DNA of 64,000 bases from Neckera pumila (GCA_963969595.1 OZ018413.1:15303711-15367710); one strand, 5' to 3'. Positions 35,625 through 48,740 are shown, counted from the first letter of the stretch. Program-made: numbers and translations. The notes: generated by a model not told the origin, from the letters alone.

Positions 35625-36023
35625 CTACGATTGCAATCCATATGAATGCAAAGGTCTCTGTCCACAGGCTGTTAGAAGCACTGGTAAGAGAATCAAAATT
35701 GGCAGGACAAAGAACCTCCATTCACTCTTGACACCCCCATGCACCACTTTCAGCAGCATACCACACCAAGCACGAATCGACGTTGACGCAGAGTAACTTA
35801 ACAACACCATTAAAGAGCTTCGTGAGGCGGTCTTTCTGTACTGCCGAAAACACAAAAATTTCAAACACAAAATTTCAAACACTCTGTCAAGCACCATTTC
35901 GGAAAGTACAAGTGTTTGAGCTTGCAATTCAGCGGCCAAGTCAAACCCTTCACTCAACTCCTCCCACAAGAATCGAAAACCAACAGCGAGAAACTCAAAA
36001 GCACGTTCAACTGTGACCATCAC
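35625..36023 (-). CDS. Hypothetical 132-aa protein, uncertain
   Basis: An open minus-strand frame from ATG at 36023 to TAG at 35625. The N-terminal half looks amphipathic (RAFEFLAVGFRFLWEELSEGF). Near the C-terminus a hydrophobic stretch, FFVLPILILLPVLLTACG, could span a membrane. I recognise no family. It lies in a locally GC-richer patch (35.7-36.4 kb) with overlapping frames on the other strand, so it may be a chance ORF or part of a promoter or transcribed leader. Confidence 0.25.
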   Translation of the reverse strand: MMVTVERAFEFLAVGFRFLWEELSEGFDLAAELQAQTLVLSEMVLDRVFEILCLKFLCFRQYRKTASRSSLMVLLSYSASTSIRAWCGMLLKVVHGGVKSEWRFFVLPILILLPVLLTACGQRPLHSYGLQS

Positions 36024-36419
36024 TCACCACAAAGCCTGTTGCTGCGATGCGCCACTCGCTCCCAGCGCAGCCATCCCATGAAGACCAACCTTGTGCCGTC
36101 AATTTGTACTTCTCCTACGGACAGTCCAAAGCTTACCGACAATTGCTCACCCCACCAATCCTCCCCACGACACCTTCCCAGCGCCTGATTCTAACCCTCC
36201 GTCCCGTCTATCTTCCCGAGCCATCGCGAGATCGATGCGTCCGTGAGCGAGTGTCGGTAAGACCGCGAGAATTCATTGAAAGAGGGAGAGTTTTCATGAC
36301 TTTCTCACTTGCCAGAGGAAGAAGATCTTCCTTCTCCGGATTCCTGGAGGGGGGTTGCACACTTGCACTTATTGACTGCGGTTCTGCACAGCTAACAAGA
36401 GAAATGTGCATGTAGCCTT

Positions 36420-37330
36420 CTTAACGTCACAGCTTGGTGTTATTATTGCGAAGTGGTTAATTTAATCCAGACATCATCATTCTTGTTAGCTTGTCCAAAT
36501 TTCAAGAAATTTTGCAAGAGTCGAATCGGAATTGTTGGCATAGTTATAAGTAGAGACTCGTGAAAGGCAGGGAGGCAACTTTCCGACTTCTGGAAACCTA
36601 ATTTTAACAATGAACTTGAAAGTGTTTGGTTGCTTTTAGTTTGGTGACAAGGGCAAAGCTACCACTACTAAAATGTAGTTTTTCCCTGCTCAGATGAAAG
36701 TGTAAACATCATAAAACTTGGCAAAAGCAATTCTGACTCTGGAAAACTTGAAAATTGTTTTCAGATTCCAACCGAGCATGGAAATCTGCCTTTACCTGTC
36801 CTAAGTATTTGAGATGAGTTGCACTTGAAGTTCAACATTAAGTCGTTTTGATACATGCCATCCTTAGAGCTCTGTGCTCTTGGATGTCCCAATTTGGACT
36901 GTTTCAAACATATTATCACAATAAACTTTCAGACCTTGCAGAGTTCTTCAGTAGGAAGATATCATGTTGAGTCTTGGCTGCATAGCTAGATTAGCAGCAC
37001 ACATTCGATTTTGAAATAGAACAGACAAAGCCAGGTTTCTCAAAGGTAAATCCAAACTCATATGTTATGTACACGTACACATCGGGATAGATGTATTATG
37101 CAACTGATGGGTTTACAAAATTCTTTGAGGCCACATATTCTGTACATAACTTTGCATCACGATCAAGTTTGGACACAGAAATCAATGCATTTGCTTCCTA
37201 AATTTAGCATCCACCATTCTATGCCCCTGAAACTGTTGGGTTGAGTTATCTGAGAGCTCCATTGAAGTCATGAGAGTGCACACTGGCCAATTGAAAATGT
37301 TTACAAATATTGGCATGTTATTGAGTTGCA
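36420..37330. other. No gene recognised
   Basis: AT-leaning spacer between the patch at 36 kb and the IMPDH upstream region. Confidence 0.5.
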
Positions 37331-37339
37331 AGCAGGCAT

Positions 37340-38175
37340 GATTAGCGCCGCTGCTCGGTAAGGGACGATCTCGGCCGTCTGTGGATTAGGGTTTGGGCTC
37401 GTCTCTCTCATTAGCTTCATTCTCTCCGAACGTTCAAAGCAACCTCCCTGTTGTCTTCCGCGCTCACCTTCCTTTCCCGTCGCCGTCAAAGAATTTTGGA
37501 GTTCGCTGTTGATTAGGATTTGCACCTTGGCATACGAAATAATACGGATGTTATGCCGATTCGAGTTCCATGAACACAACTGAGTCTCATTCCATTTAGT
37601 TTACTGTTGTCTTTGTAGTTCTTTCCCTGGGAAGATCCGCATTTGTGATTTTCTCTTGCGAGAGTTTGTTCGGTTTGTTTCGCGAAAAAAAATTGTATTT
37701 CAGTTGGCACTTTCTCTCAGCCTCCTGGTTGCTGTTTCGAGTACTCTTAGGGTTAGGTAGGGAAACGCTCAAAACCGCTGGTGAACGTAGGTTTCATTAT
37801 CAGACTGGCGAAGTTTCTATATGTTGTTAGTGACAAAGTCCAGAGATAATAACGCACCAAAGAAAGTGGCCTTTGGATACCGTATGCAGAAGTTCTGGAG
37901 GTTTACAGCTCTTGTTGATATATGTTCTCAAATTGCCAGTTCATAAAGTGGAGATTTTCTTAACCAATATTTACCAAATTGCCTGAGATTTTAGTTTCGT
38001 GGACACTCTACAATCGGCTGAGGGCTGAATCCAGGGTTTAGGGTTTAAGAACCTTGCGAGGCCGTCACTCATCTGTGTCGTCCCTCTTTCTGCTTTCTGA
38101 CGAATTCTTCGTGGACACAAACAGAAAATTCGCACGGCGTTTGTACGAAGGAGTTGCCGCCGCGGTCCAGTTGCG
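37340..38175 (+). promoter_or_regulatory. IMPDH upstream region / 5' UTR with telo-box-like motifs
   Basis: Directly upstream of the IMPDH start. ATTAGGGTTTGGG (about 37386), CTTAGGGTTAGG (about 37748) and AGGGTTTAGGGTTTA (38033-38047) contain the telo-box core AAACCCTA in reverse orientation; in plants this is common upstream of housekeeping and translation genes. A pyrimidine-rich stretch at 37395-37480 resembles a plant 5' UTR, so transcription may start near 37.35 kb with a leader intron. Exact start and splicing cannot be seen. Confidence 0.5.
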
Positions 38176-40676
38176 ATGGCTTCCAACGGCGACTTCACCT
38201 TGGCGAGCGATGGCTTTTCGGCCGCCGCTTTGTTCAAGCAAGGCTTCTCCTACACTTACGACGACCTCATTTTCCACCCGGGGTTTATCAACTTCTCAGT
38301 GGACGCCGTGGATCTCACGACCTCGCTCACGCGTAACCTCCGATTGCGGACGCCTTGCGTTTCCTCGCCCATGGACACCGTAACCGAGGCTTCCATGGCG
38401 GTCGCCATGGCTGCTGTTGGCGGAATTGGCTTCGTGCATTCCAACAACACACCTCAGGAGCAATCTACAATCGTAAGGCGTGCGAAGCAGCAGCGAGTCG
38501 GTTACGTTCCGAATCCAGTCTGCGTTCACCCCTCCGACTCCATCGCCACTCTGGACGCCTTGAAAGCGAGGTTAGGGTTTTCCTCCGCGGTCGTTACAGA
38601 AGATGGAACCCTCGGGTCGCGCCTTGTCGGTGTGATTACAAGCAGAGATGTGGATTTTGTACATGACCATAGCACTGAAGTCCGGGAAGTCATGAGCCGC
38701 GACGTCGTGACTGCGCCTGCGGGTACCACATTGGAAGAAGCTTCTAAGGTTTTGATTCAAAGTAAGAAGAGTTTGCTTCCCTTGGTGACGGAGGATGGAA
38801 AGTTTGTGGAGCTTCTGTGTCGGACGGACCTCAAGGCGCATTATGAGTTACCACCGCTTGGAGCTCCGTCTCTTGGTTCTGATGGGAAAATTTTAGTTGG
38901 TGCGGCAATTGGCACACGGGAGAGTGACAAAGAGAGGTTGGGGATGCTGGTAGAAGCGGGGGTGAATGTGGTCATTCTGGACAGCTCCCAGGGGGATTCC
39001 ATGTACCAGAGGCAGATGATTGAGTATGTGAAGAAAGCACACCCGGGGGTGGATGTCATTGGGGGGAATGTAGTGACGGCGTACCAAACCAAGAATTTGA
39101 TTGAGGCAGGGGTGGATGGGTTGAGGGTTGGGATGGGGTCTGGGTCGATTTGTACGACGCAGGAGGTTTGTGCTGTTGGAAGGGGCCAAGTACGTCTTAC
39201 TCCCAAACCCTCACAATGTTCTTGTCTTTTTGTCTGATCAGGCAGTCTGCACTTAGACTCGTTAATGCAACAACACTAAAAAGTTTCATGAGGTGCAACG
39301 TTTCATTGAGACAATGTTTGGATCCATTAGGATTTAGCAAGAACTGTGCGGATGGAAACGTGAAATCGTGACACAATTTGCATGTAATATAAGAGATTGT
39401 CTGCACCTGCAACGCAGGCAGCAACACTAAAAAATTTCACAAGTGATAAAAACCGTGCCACAGTTTGCATTTAACAGAAGAGATTGTCGTTCTCTTGTAG
39501 TTCCTGCCGATTGCGAATCCTAGGTAGAGCATTGCTTTGGTGGATTCTGATCACATGGGCTGTGATGAATGCAGGGAACTGCCGTCTACAAAACCGCAGC
39601 AGTGGCTAACGCATTGGGAGTACCTATTATAGCTGACGGAGGAATTTCCAACTCAGGACACGTAGTGAAGGCACTATCATTAGGAGCTTCAACAGTCATG
39701 ATGGGAAGTTTTCTTGCTGGCACGGATGAGGCACCGGGCAACTTTTTCTTCCAGGTAACTTTTCTCAACGATGTATATCTGGAGCCAGTTTGGCTCTGGT
39801 ATGGGTATGAGGCACGGTCACAGTGAGTTGGTACTTTTCTTTTCTTTTTTCTCTCAATGTGAAAGAGGTATTGAGAGAAAAACTTAGCTCGAGAAAACCC
39901 TTGGCTTCTAAATACCTTCAATACAGGGAAGAATATACAGGGAATGTGCAATTACAGAGTGTATATTTTGTGGTCGTTGTCTCTTGTCTCATGGCTCATT
40001 GCTCTTTTGAATTTTACTCTTGGTCTGTGGTCCTAGGTGTGAAGGTAATACTGTCATTTTTAGTGCCTTTCTATCAAATGAAGACGAAACATATGCGTGT
40101 CAAAACCCTATTGTTAGGCTAAACCATGACTCTATCTTGGATAGGGAACCTGAGGTCTTCATTGCAGGTTATAATTTTCAGCCTCTTAGAGCTTGGCCTT
40201 CTCTGATCCACTGCTTTCTGTCGATTATATTAGGACGGTGTGAAACTCAAGAGCTACAGGGGAATGGGTTCGTTGGAAGCGATGACGAAGGGTAGTGATG
40301 CCCGCTATCTTGGAGACAAAACACGCCTGAAGATCGCACAAGGAGTGTCAGGCTCTGTAGCTGCCAAAGGATCAGTGCTTCGGCTTGTCCCGTATACTTT
40401 GCAGGCTGTGAAGCAGGGATTACAAGATTTAGGGATGCCTTCTGTCAAGGCCGCTCATGATGGTCTGAATGCTGGTGTTATCAGGCTTGAGGTGTGTATT
40501 TTTATTTACCCATTGGTAGTCGTGAAGCGTGGCATTTTGCAATGATGGGCATTTTCCACCTTTGTTGACGTTTTAAACTGATAAAATCATGTCCTTGGTG
40601 GCAGGTGAGAACAGGTGCTGCTCAAAGAGAAGGTGGAATCCATGATCTTGTATCTTATGAGAAGAGGAGGTTTTGA
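38176..40676 (+). CDS. IMPDH: Inosine-5'-monophosphate dehydrogenase, four exons
   Basis: Catalyses NAD-dependent oxidation of IMP to XMP, the committed step of guanine nucleotide synthesis; presumably cytosolic, as no targeting peptide is seen. Exons: 38176-39189, 39575-39754, 40234-40491 and 40605-40676, all phase 0 with GT/AG introns (CAA|GTACGT, CAG|GTAACT, GAG|GTGTGT; acceptors TGCAG, ATTAG, GGCAG). They give 507 aa, normal for the family. N-terminal TIM-barrel part ([18 protein letters not shown]), a CBS pair at about residues 115-230, [10 protein letters not shown] with catalytic Cys326, phosphate-binding DGGIS (359-363), flap RGMGSLEAM (407-415) and C-terminus [14 protein letters not shown]. 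All key residues are intact. The start is the first ATG in the frame with a good context (GCGATGGCT). It is intact and probably expressed. Confidence 0.97.
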
Positions 40677-41350
40677 GACACAATCATATCGTATTTATGA
40701 AACGAGAGTTTGAAGCTGTGGTATGTTTTGAAAGATGGGTCCAAGCACAAAGGAGATACCTAGAAGGTTGAAGCACATGCTACTGGTATATCCCTCCTGT
40801 ATGTTCCATCTGCAAGTAATGCTGAACTCTCATACACATGGGATTCAGAAAGTGACTCAGGTTTGAATGGAGTATCCAGCCCATACCTTCTGGTAAAACC
40901 TACTTGGAGTAGTATTTCCTGCATTTGTTATTAGGATTACACCCATGAGCTTGCTTTACTGGCATAGGGAAAACAACCCTATATAGTCCGTTGAATTTTT
41001 GTTTCAATATCAATTTTGGGCACTGACCTCGGTTGAGATACTGTACCATAACACCATTCCTCCGAAGGAGAGGATCCATTTGCTACTAATTTTGTTCGTA
41101 TGTCGAGAGACTGGTTGGTTGGGATTCGCATGCCTGAGCTTCTAGCGTGGTGTGGTACTGCCAAGTAGTCAGCAATGCTCGGTCGCATTTCAATGCTGAT
41201 TATCTAATGTTTACAGCGTATATATCTCGATGTATCTAGCCATTCTAGCGTAGGTAGTGCTGCGTGTTTACCTTGGATGTTTCCCATTTGCATGATCTTA
41301 ACGATTCACGCCTTCTAAAATAAGATTGAAACTATCTTCCTCACTTTTTT
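40677..41350 (+). other. IMPDH 3' UTR and downstream flank
   Basis: About 650 bp of moderate GC content after the stop. No further gene is seen; the poly(A) site cannot be placed. Confidence 0.4.
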
Positions 41351-41362
41351 TGAACACATTAA

Positions 41363-42820
41363 CCCCAAAATGACCCTGAGGACAGAATGTGTCCTCGACC
41401 AAAAAAAATTGAGATTTATTATGAAATTCTGAAGAAAAAGTGAAAAAAATTCATATCGAATACAAAATATGCTTAAGAAATTTGATGATTTCTCCATGGG
41501 TGGACATTAAGGTGTAGAACACCACGATGTAAACCAAATTCTTGTGTCTTTGATAATTAGAATTCGATAGATCATGGGAATAGGCCTTGAATTCAAATGG
41601 TGGTAAAGTATTTAATATTAGAATTTTTTTGAAATTTCAAATTGGTATAGAAACTAGGCGGTAGTAAGCTTCATTTTATTAGTTGGGCTTAAACAAAAAA
41701 GACAATTTTAATGGCTATAATGCAAATGAAGACCAAGCTGGTAGGAATTGCCAAATACATTAGAAAGGCATCTTTAATGATTTGTGGATTTGGCATCTTC
41801 TTCTCTAAAATATCAATCTCTACTTCTTCAATTAGGGGCTTCCCCCACCAAGAGTTGCATTAATACACAAGAAACATTCTCCAAAAAATTAGATGAAAGT
41901 CATTTGTTTTGCAAAAGAAATAGCATTGTTTGACCATCCATTGGCATAAGATAGTTGCTCAAGCATTTTGAGGTTGATACATAGGTCTATGTGTTGTGTA
42001 TCAATCTCTACTAGATTTGTGATAACTTGTCATGGTTATAATTCTAATAGCAAAAAGTAAAAATAAATTGGTAAATAGAACAACACAATACAATAAATTT
42101 GAAATTTCTTCACAAAGTAGTGTGAAAAAATAGTGTGAAAAAATTTCAAATAATTATTTTATTTTTGCACCATGAACCTTAAACAATTAATATATGGTAT
42201 AATAATTAAAACCATCTTTTAAAATTTTGATTATTTATGCATAATAAATTAAGTTAGCTATATATTATTATTTGTCATAATAAGATCCATATAAACAATC
42301 ACAAGCTTTATTTAATAATGGCAGGAAACAAAGTATTTGAGACCTTTTCAGTGTTAAAAATTTATAGTTAGGTTAGATTATGGATTTTTTCACTATCAAG
42401 CTTTTATCATTTTTTTCCAGCACTCAATGTAAGTTAATGTCTTACTCTATCATAATAAATCCCAAATTGTAAAATTAATATGTAATTTTTAATTCTAGTA
42501 ATGATCTTTAGGTTGGAATTAGTCTAGTGGATTTTTGAATGACCTTTGGGATTTTTGTATTGATATATATAGGGTTCATTTTGTGACTATGGAATGTCTT
42601 TGAGGCACTACAATTAAAATAAAATGAAGCCAAGACAAAAATGGTGGAATGAAGGCAAGATAAAAGTGGTGAAATAAAGCCAAGACAAGTTTGGAATTTG
42701 AGAGGTAGAAGGCACCAAATTGAAAGAAATGGATATTTTTTTTAAGGAACCAATAAGAACCTTTATAATGCACAGAGTATTGGTAATTTTGGCTTCAAAA
42801 AAACTTTTTTTGTTCAAAAA
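41363..42820. other. AT-rich DNA starting at a TTAA-type terminus
   Basis: TTAA (41359-41362) followed by CCCCAAAATGACC resembles a left end of the TTAA-bounded family, but no matching right end could be assigned. No gene is recognised. Confidence 0.4.
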
Positions 42821-42823
42821 TGA

Positions 42824-43156
42824 CCCCTAAAAAATGACTTAAGTAAAAATATAAAATATAAATCTTCAAAAATCACTGTAGTTAGAACTTAACATTCTAA
42901 ACTTAAAGAAAAAAATCTTGTAAAAAATCACAAATATTCAACCTACAATCAATTTTTGAAGAATTTTTTAATTTTTGGCTTCAAATATGATTAAAAAATA
43001 TTTCTTTCCGTACAAGTTGATCTAGCCGTATGCATACAGCCTATAGATCATATTTTACAACTATTTTTGAGAGTCGTCATTAAATTATTCTCCTAAATTT
43101 TATTTTATAATATATCTTTATAATTTTAGAAATTGGACTACCCCTAGTCTTTTAGG
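42824..43156 (+). mobile_element. TTAA-family related repeat, copy F1
   Basis: Starts CCCCTAAAAAATGAC and ends AGTCTTTTAGGA. Its right part is a diverged direct copy of 43706-44065 (shared GATCTA...GAGTC and ATTATTCT blocks, then TTTTATAAT). The flanking TTAA is not preserved. Confidence 0.45.
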
Positions 43157-43705
43157 AATCAATCCTTGGAAGATGAGCCCATGATTATTTTTTCAAACTT
43201 CATTTTGCAAATACCTATGATTGTGATATTATTTTGTATTTATTTTTTGGAGATGTCTCCTATTAGTTATAAAAAGTTTACATCATTTTGAAAAAATTGA
43301 AATTATCATGAATTTTAAAATAAAAGTGAAACAATTCATATCAAATGCAATTGATTCTCAAATTTTTTAAAATCTCTCCCGGATTATATTATAATGTCAG
43401 ACATCATGATGCATATTTTTTATTTTGTCATTCTAGAATTAGCTCGAGTATTAGAAAATCAACACTCCATGGTTGTAAATTCATTTTTCCTAATTGCTAA
43501 TCAATATTTTAAGGTTCCAAGACGCTACCTTCAAAATATCACAAAAATAAATAATTTTGGCAATTTGGAATAAAGAAAAAGAAAAAGAAATAGATTATTG
43601 AAGCTATAACTTCTTAGTTAAGCTCCAAGACATTCAAACTTAAGAAGCATGTGAAATTCAAGTTTGACCCTAAAACTATGCCTTTCATGCATGCTTGTCC
43701 TTTAA

Positions 43706-44065
43706 TCCCTAAAAGACCAGGCATTCAAATTTCAAACGATGGATGAACACAAACACATCCCAAGCATACAAAAGTGTATTTTTTCATCCACCTTTTTTTC
43801 TTGGAAGATTCTTACGTTAGTTCATATAGTAAGCATTTTGAAGACTTTGCTTTGCAAATATTCTACAATTCAAAAGATATCAATAAATGGACTCAAAAAA
43901 TAAATTGATTTGCGTATTTGTTGATCTAATTATATGAATATGATCTATGGATTCTGTTGTACAATTATTGTTCAAGAGTCATCAATAAATTATTATTCTA
44001 AGTTGCATTTTATAATGCATCTTCACAATTTTGGAAACTTGAACTATCCCTTGGTCTTTAAGGAT
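43706..44065 (+). mobile_element. TTAA-bounded TIR element, copy F2
   Basis: TTAA (43702-43705) is followed by TCCCTAAAAGACC. The right end GGTCTTTAAGGAT is followed by TTAA (44066-44069); an alternative end seven bases further right is also followed by TTAA. About 360 bp, non-coding. Confidence 0.6.
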
Positions 44066-44079
44066 TTAAGGGTTAATAT

Positions 44080-47000
44080 GAGAAGATGACATTGGCATTT
44101 CTCTCACAAAGTCACAAATCATGTCTTAAAAAAATGAGATTTTAAATATTTTGTCTCTAAACTCTCATGGTAAATATTCAAAGCTCCTCATCACATATTT
44201 TTCATGAACTTCTTAACACTACAAGAGAAAGGGGTGTTTTAAGTGAGTTTTTAAGTATAGTTCTAGACACATGATTTTAAGTAATGACCTTTAAGGAGAT
44301 TTTCAGCAAAATTTTACTTATAACATTTAATGAAGAAAAAATAAGTCATCTAAAATAATTGGGTGTTCAACATTAGGTAGAAGATTTTGCAAGCAAGTAC
44401 TATTTCATTAGCTTTGTCAACAATCTAAGTGCACATCTGCCAAGTGAAATAATATATAGAGAATCATATTGCTTTGTATTGTGAAATATTCCTTATAAGA
44501 CAAAAATGAGAACAAACCAACAACAAAGTCTAATTTGGCACTGTGGCTAACTCATGGCATGAATCAAAATTCTCTTTTTCTGAAATTCCTACATAACAAG
44601 TAGAAAATCTTTCCCTCAAAGAAATGCCATAACATTCTGTAGACTGTATAACATTCACTATCAAAAGTTTAAAGTTGGGGCCATTTTAAATACTATATTA
44701 ATTCTCTCAAGTATCATATTATGATCATAAACATATCTATTTACCTTAATTTAGGAATATATGCTAGTTTACATTCAAATTTGACAAACTTTTAGTAACT
44801 AAGGTTGTTATGACTAATTTCTTAGAAGACAATTTTTGTGCTAAACTAGCAAGCATAGAACCTATAAAGAGCAAACATAACCATCTCCCATTACTTTCAT
44901 AGTCACTTCATACATTATACTCCATAATCAATCAAAAGTCAAAGCTTCATCCTACTCTTGGCTCTTCAATGCTCTTAAAGGCCATAAATCACCAAGATGT
45001 CACAATTTTGGAGTAGGTTTGGAGAAATACATCCAATAACGGTCTCACACTCCCAACACTTGAACAATTCTTTGGTGCATCTACTATTTTAAATACGCAA
45101 TGTCATGTCCCCTATCGACCACGCGACTCTTGTCACAAAGTCCATCACGTATATTTCCATCCTCGAGAAATCTCATCTAATTATTTCATCTGATGTTCAT
45201 GATAAAACCCTAGAGCGCGATGACTAAGCATTCTTCCTCCTTGATGTGTGTGTAACAATTCATTGCAAGTTGAAGTTGCTTGTATACTCATAGATACATT
45301 AACATAGAGAAATAAACACAAGTTTCACATCTAAACTCAATACACATTGATATCAAAAGCCAAAAACAACTAGCTATTGAGTTGCACGGATGCAACTAAA
45401 CCTTGACATACACGTACTACTGTATGTGAAGGTCTGATTTGGCACTCAAGGTGTTGCAATTGAATTTCCACGTCAGATTCTCAAGGGTCCACATCAAATC
45501 ACACCAATCACAAGACAACACTTTAATTTTTACAAAAATGACTTAATTGAAACCGAATCCGACTTGTCCGGAGGTTATGTATTATTTGTCATTGATTACA
45601 AGGGCCTGAGCTAGCTAGCTACTGTGAAAATGTAATTGTAAGAATGCAAAAAGCAAGCCTAGCTTGATGTGGTGGCCCGTATGAATTGTCGTCACTTGTG
45701 GATTCATCACAAACATCAAATATTCAAATATTCATGGAACTCCACGACGATCTCTTGGAAAGGAAGGAGCATGAGGGATGACGTGCTGGTTATCTCCCGG
45801 GGGAGGGAACCCTACTGGGCTGGGCCGGAACCGACTATCTTGCAACAAAACCCTCCGCCCTGCTGCTCCATGCGACTGTGACCTCCGCCTCAACCGGAAA
45901 TGAAAAGTATTGCCCTGCACTCAAATGCGCCATCATACCAGTATGAGAAAAGTGTCTCAATGCGACAGAAAAGAAAAAAAGAAAAAAGAATCAAGGGCTT
46001 TAGTCCGGCAGGAATGATGAGAATATTTGGTCTGTGCTCTTTGGATTACTATGTCACATGGACAAAAGATAGGCAAGCAGTGCCTCTATTGCAGCTTGCA
46101 AGTGCAAGTGGAAGCAGAGCAGGGGTTTATGTTATGTCACGTTCACACCAAGTGCTAGTTGAATATGTAAATTTAGGTCTCAAATTTAAATTTAGGTAGC
46201 TGAGTTTAAACCACTTCAATGTAACTCATTCATTTATACCTACCAATTTCAACTACTCATACCAAAAACCAAGACAATCTATGTTCTATTGCACCAAAAT
46301 AGTTCTTACAACAATACTACAAAACACATGAAAATGACATATTAATGTCATTGTGATATTTACAACTACGTTGTTCTTATTCATACCATTCCAATGATGA
46401 CAAATTTCATGAAAATGGTGCCATTCTGGAACTTTGGCACTTTTACTTTGGCACTTTCAATGGAAGCCAGGGAAAGACTCACCAATAAATGCAAGTAATT
46501 GTTCTGGTCAGAAGTCTGTTCACTGGGAACTAGCTGGGGAAGGAGAAGTGCGGAAGCTGGTTTGAGGATTAAAAAGTATGCGAGGACGACAACTACTGTC
46601 AACAATTTGAAGCTGAATTTTGGTGACAAAACCCTCCAACTCCTCCTTTGCTCTGCATACAGCGCACACACAAATCAATAAATCAACCCATGCAATCCAC
46701 GATCCCTTCAAGTTCAATCAGTAAGATCCAAGAATTCATGCTTAAACCCCTGCCAATTCACACGGCAATATCGTTAAATTGACGGGTTTCCATGACTACG
46801 GCACTTCTCTGGGTGCACAACCTGCAACGCAACTTACAAAATTCCTGGACCAGGCGTTAGAGCTCTATGCAGAAAAATACCACAACGTTTGGTGCCCAGA
46901 ATTGTGCCAACTTAAGAAACTAGATTATTTCTTCAAACTATTTGTTCAAAAGGTATGTTTCAGGTCTCCACAATTTGTGACGTAAGTTCAAGGACCTAAA

Positions 47001-47800
47001 GGCTTTGAAACTCAAGTCTTTCAAGTGCCCAGAGCTCTCAAACCTAGGCTTGACATCGATAGATATGAGGTTTTCAGTTAGAGCAATTTGTATCTATCCC
47101 ACTTTCACTGCAATTTGCCATTGTTGTAACAAAACATGCGGTGCAATCAATGAAACCTTCAGAGGCTCTTACAAGAAATGTTTGTGTACAAATCTTCAGT
47201 CGGTCTCTATCGTAAACAGGCAATTTCTTTCTGACGAAACTTGGAATTCAGACACAAGTGCAAACGGCAAAGGAACACATTGGGAGGTTGAAACAAAGAT
47301 GCAAACTGACTGCAAGATGAGAAGGGAACTTCAAACACTCACGTATGGAGTAATACATCTTCATGAGTTTGGAAGAAGCCATTGCTCATCACTGGTTCAG
47401 CTGGACTCCACCTTCGGGGCACCAGTCCTGAAGAAACTACATGAAACACGAATTGAAGCGAACTCCGAACGAAAAAAATAATGGTTTATACTGGAACGGG
47501 AACCGACACATGTATCAGTCTGTTGTTCTTTTCTCCTTCCAAAAAGCCAGTCAGCATGCGCATTCTCCTTCACATGCATACCAAAACGACGACGTCTCCA
47601 GTGGCCCATCTCATCCAGCTGCAGCGTAGGTGCTTGCGTCTGCCTTTTGGCTTGCTCCACAAGGCCATCATTAAGGTTGGTATACCAAAAAAATACCCCA
47701 AGAGTCAACCTAAAATTGAGCCACACTATACTATGTATCTCCAGTGCACATTCAAGGTTCTCACATGTACGCAAGCGAGAACTTACTGATAAGGTAGTCT
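44080..47800. other. No convincing gene
   Basis: At about 44219 CACTACAAGAGAAAGGGG looks like a CACTA left end, but no matching right end was found. Between 45.6 and 47.8 kb GC content rises and frames up to 158 aa occur (47005-47481 plus; 47774-47397 minus). A 96-aa minus frame at 46671-46381 contains a hydrophobic stretch, LLTVVVVLAYFLIL. None shows a recognisable domain. Confidence 0.4.
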
Positions 47801-47807
47801 ACTCTTA

Positions 47808-48105
47808 GACTAACCATTTAAGAGCTGATTGCCTTTGCGGGGAAGCTAAACTCCTTCAAACAATTTTCAGTAAATTTATGTAGGAAGAAAAATGGAATTG
47901 ACATCTAATCCAAGTCGTTTCATATTTTTTGGACTTCTGTGGAATTAGTTACAAATTTTTGAAGTTGAATTGCAGTGGTCAACTAAAACTGACCACTTCC
48001 TGAAATGTACATTGTTGGTACATTGAAGAAAGTCAAAATGTACCTCTATGTCATGATTGCTTTTAGAGCAAGGGTGCTTTTAGAGCATGCTACGTTAGCT
48101 TGTTT
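47808..48105 (+). repeat. Dispersed repeat R, copy 3
   Basis: Begins near CCATTTAAGAGCTGATTGCC and ends near GCTTTTAGAGCATGC. Collinear with the copy at 48828-49125; reverse copies lie at 15.7 and 29.1 kb. Non-coding. Confidence 0.8.
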
Positions 48106-48596
48106 AAAAAGGAAACTAAACTTCCATAGCTTTCGTTTTAGCATCACTACAAGACATTCAAATTTCTTAAAATTTGTTGTTTTTTGGTCCAGTGTTAGGT
48201 TTTGAAGATATATCTAATCTAGGCTTGGACATGATGGAAGTGCCATTTCAGTGGCTTTAATTTACTAGAGTCCCCGGGTTTTGTAAAGAGAGGAGAATAT
48301 TTTTTGGCATGCCCAGATGGGTCGCACTATTCTATTATATTTTATTGAGAGCACATGGAACTCTTTTCGCTCAGAAAGGAACTCCTAGGATTGATGGTGT
48401 AACTCCCTCCACGGTGCAGAAACCATCTATAGTCCATGCTAAAGATAAAGGAGTACATGAGGATAAAATTCTAGGTGTGGTTCTGAACTTTTCTTTTCTT
48501 TTTTGAACAAATGGAAAATGGTTGCTTTACCCTCAGGATTACAGTTTGGCCGGGACTCTTGCTTTTTTCAGGTATAAGGTATAAGGTAGTCTGCTC

Positions 48597-48740
48597 TTAA
48601 CCCCTAAACGTCTCAATCCTTTTCTGAATTGTTGCATATTTTTGCTTACATCCTTGTTCATAATTATCATTTACTGAAATTTCATGAATTTGGTCCTTAA
48701 GGAAGGTTGGTTTTTCTAGATCCAAGTATTACATTGGATG
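48597..48740 (+). repeat. Repeat pair starting TTAACCCCTAAACGTCTC, copy 1
   Basis: Matches 49424-49560 in the same orientation (shared CCTAAACGTCTCAA, TTTTTGCTTA, ATTTCATGAATTTGGTC). Both begin next to TTAA and could be left ends of another TTAA-bounded subfamily. Confidence 0.6.

Noticed and set aside
38841..39206. 121-aa minus-strand frame
   Set aside because: Antisense shadow of IMPDH exon 1.
39823..40122. 99-aa plus-strand frame
   Set aside because: Lies in IMPDH intron 2, between well-supported splice sites, with no domain.
47005..47481. 158-aa plus-strand frame
   Set aside because: No domain, no splice context and competing frames on the other strand; not called as a gene.
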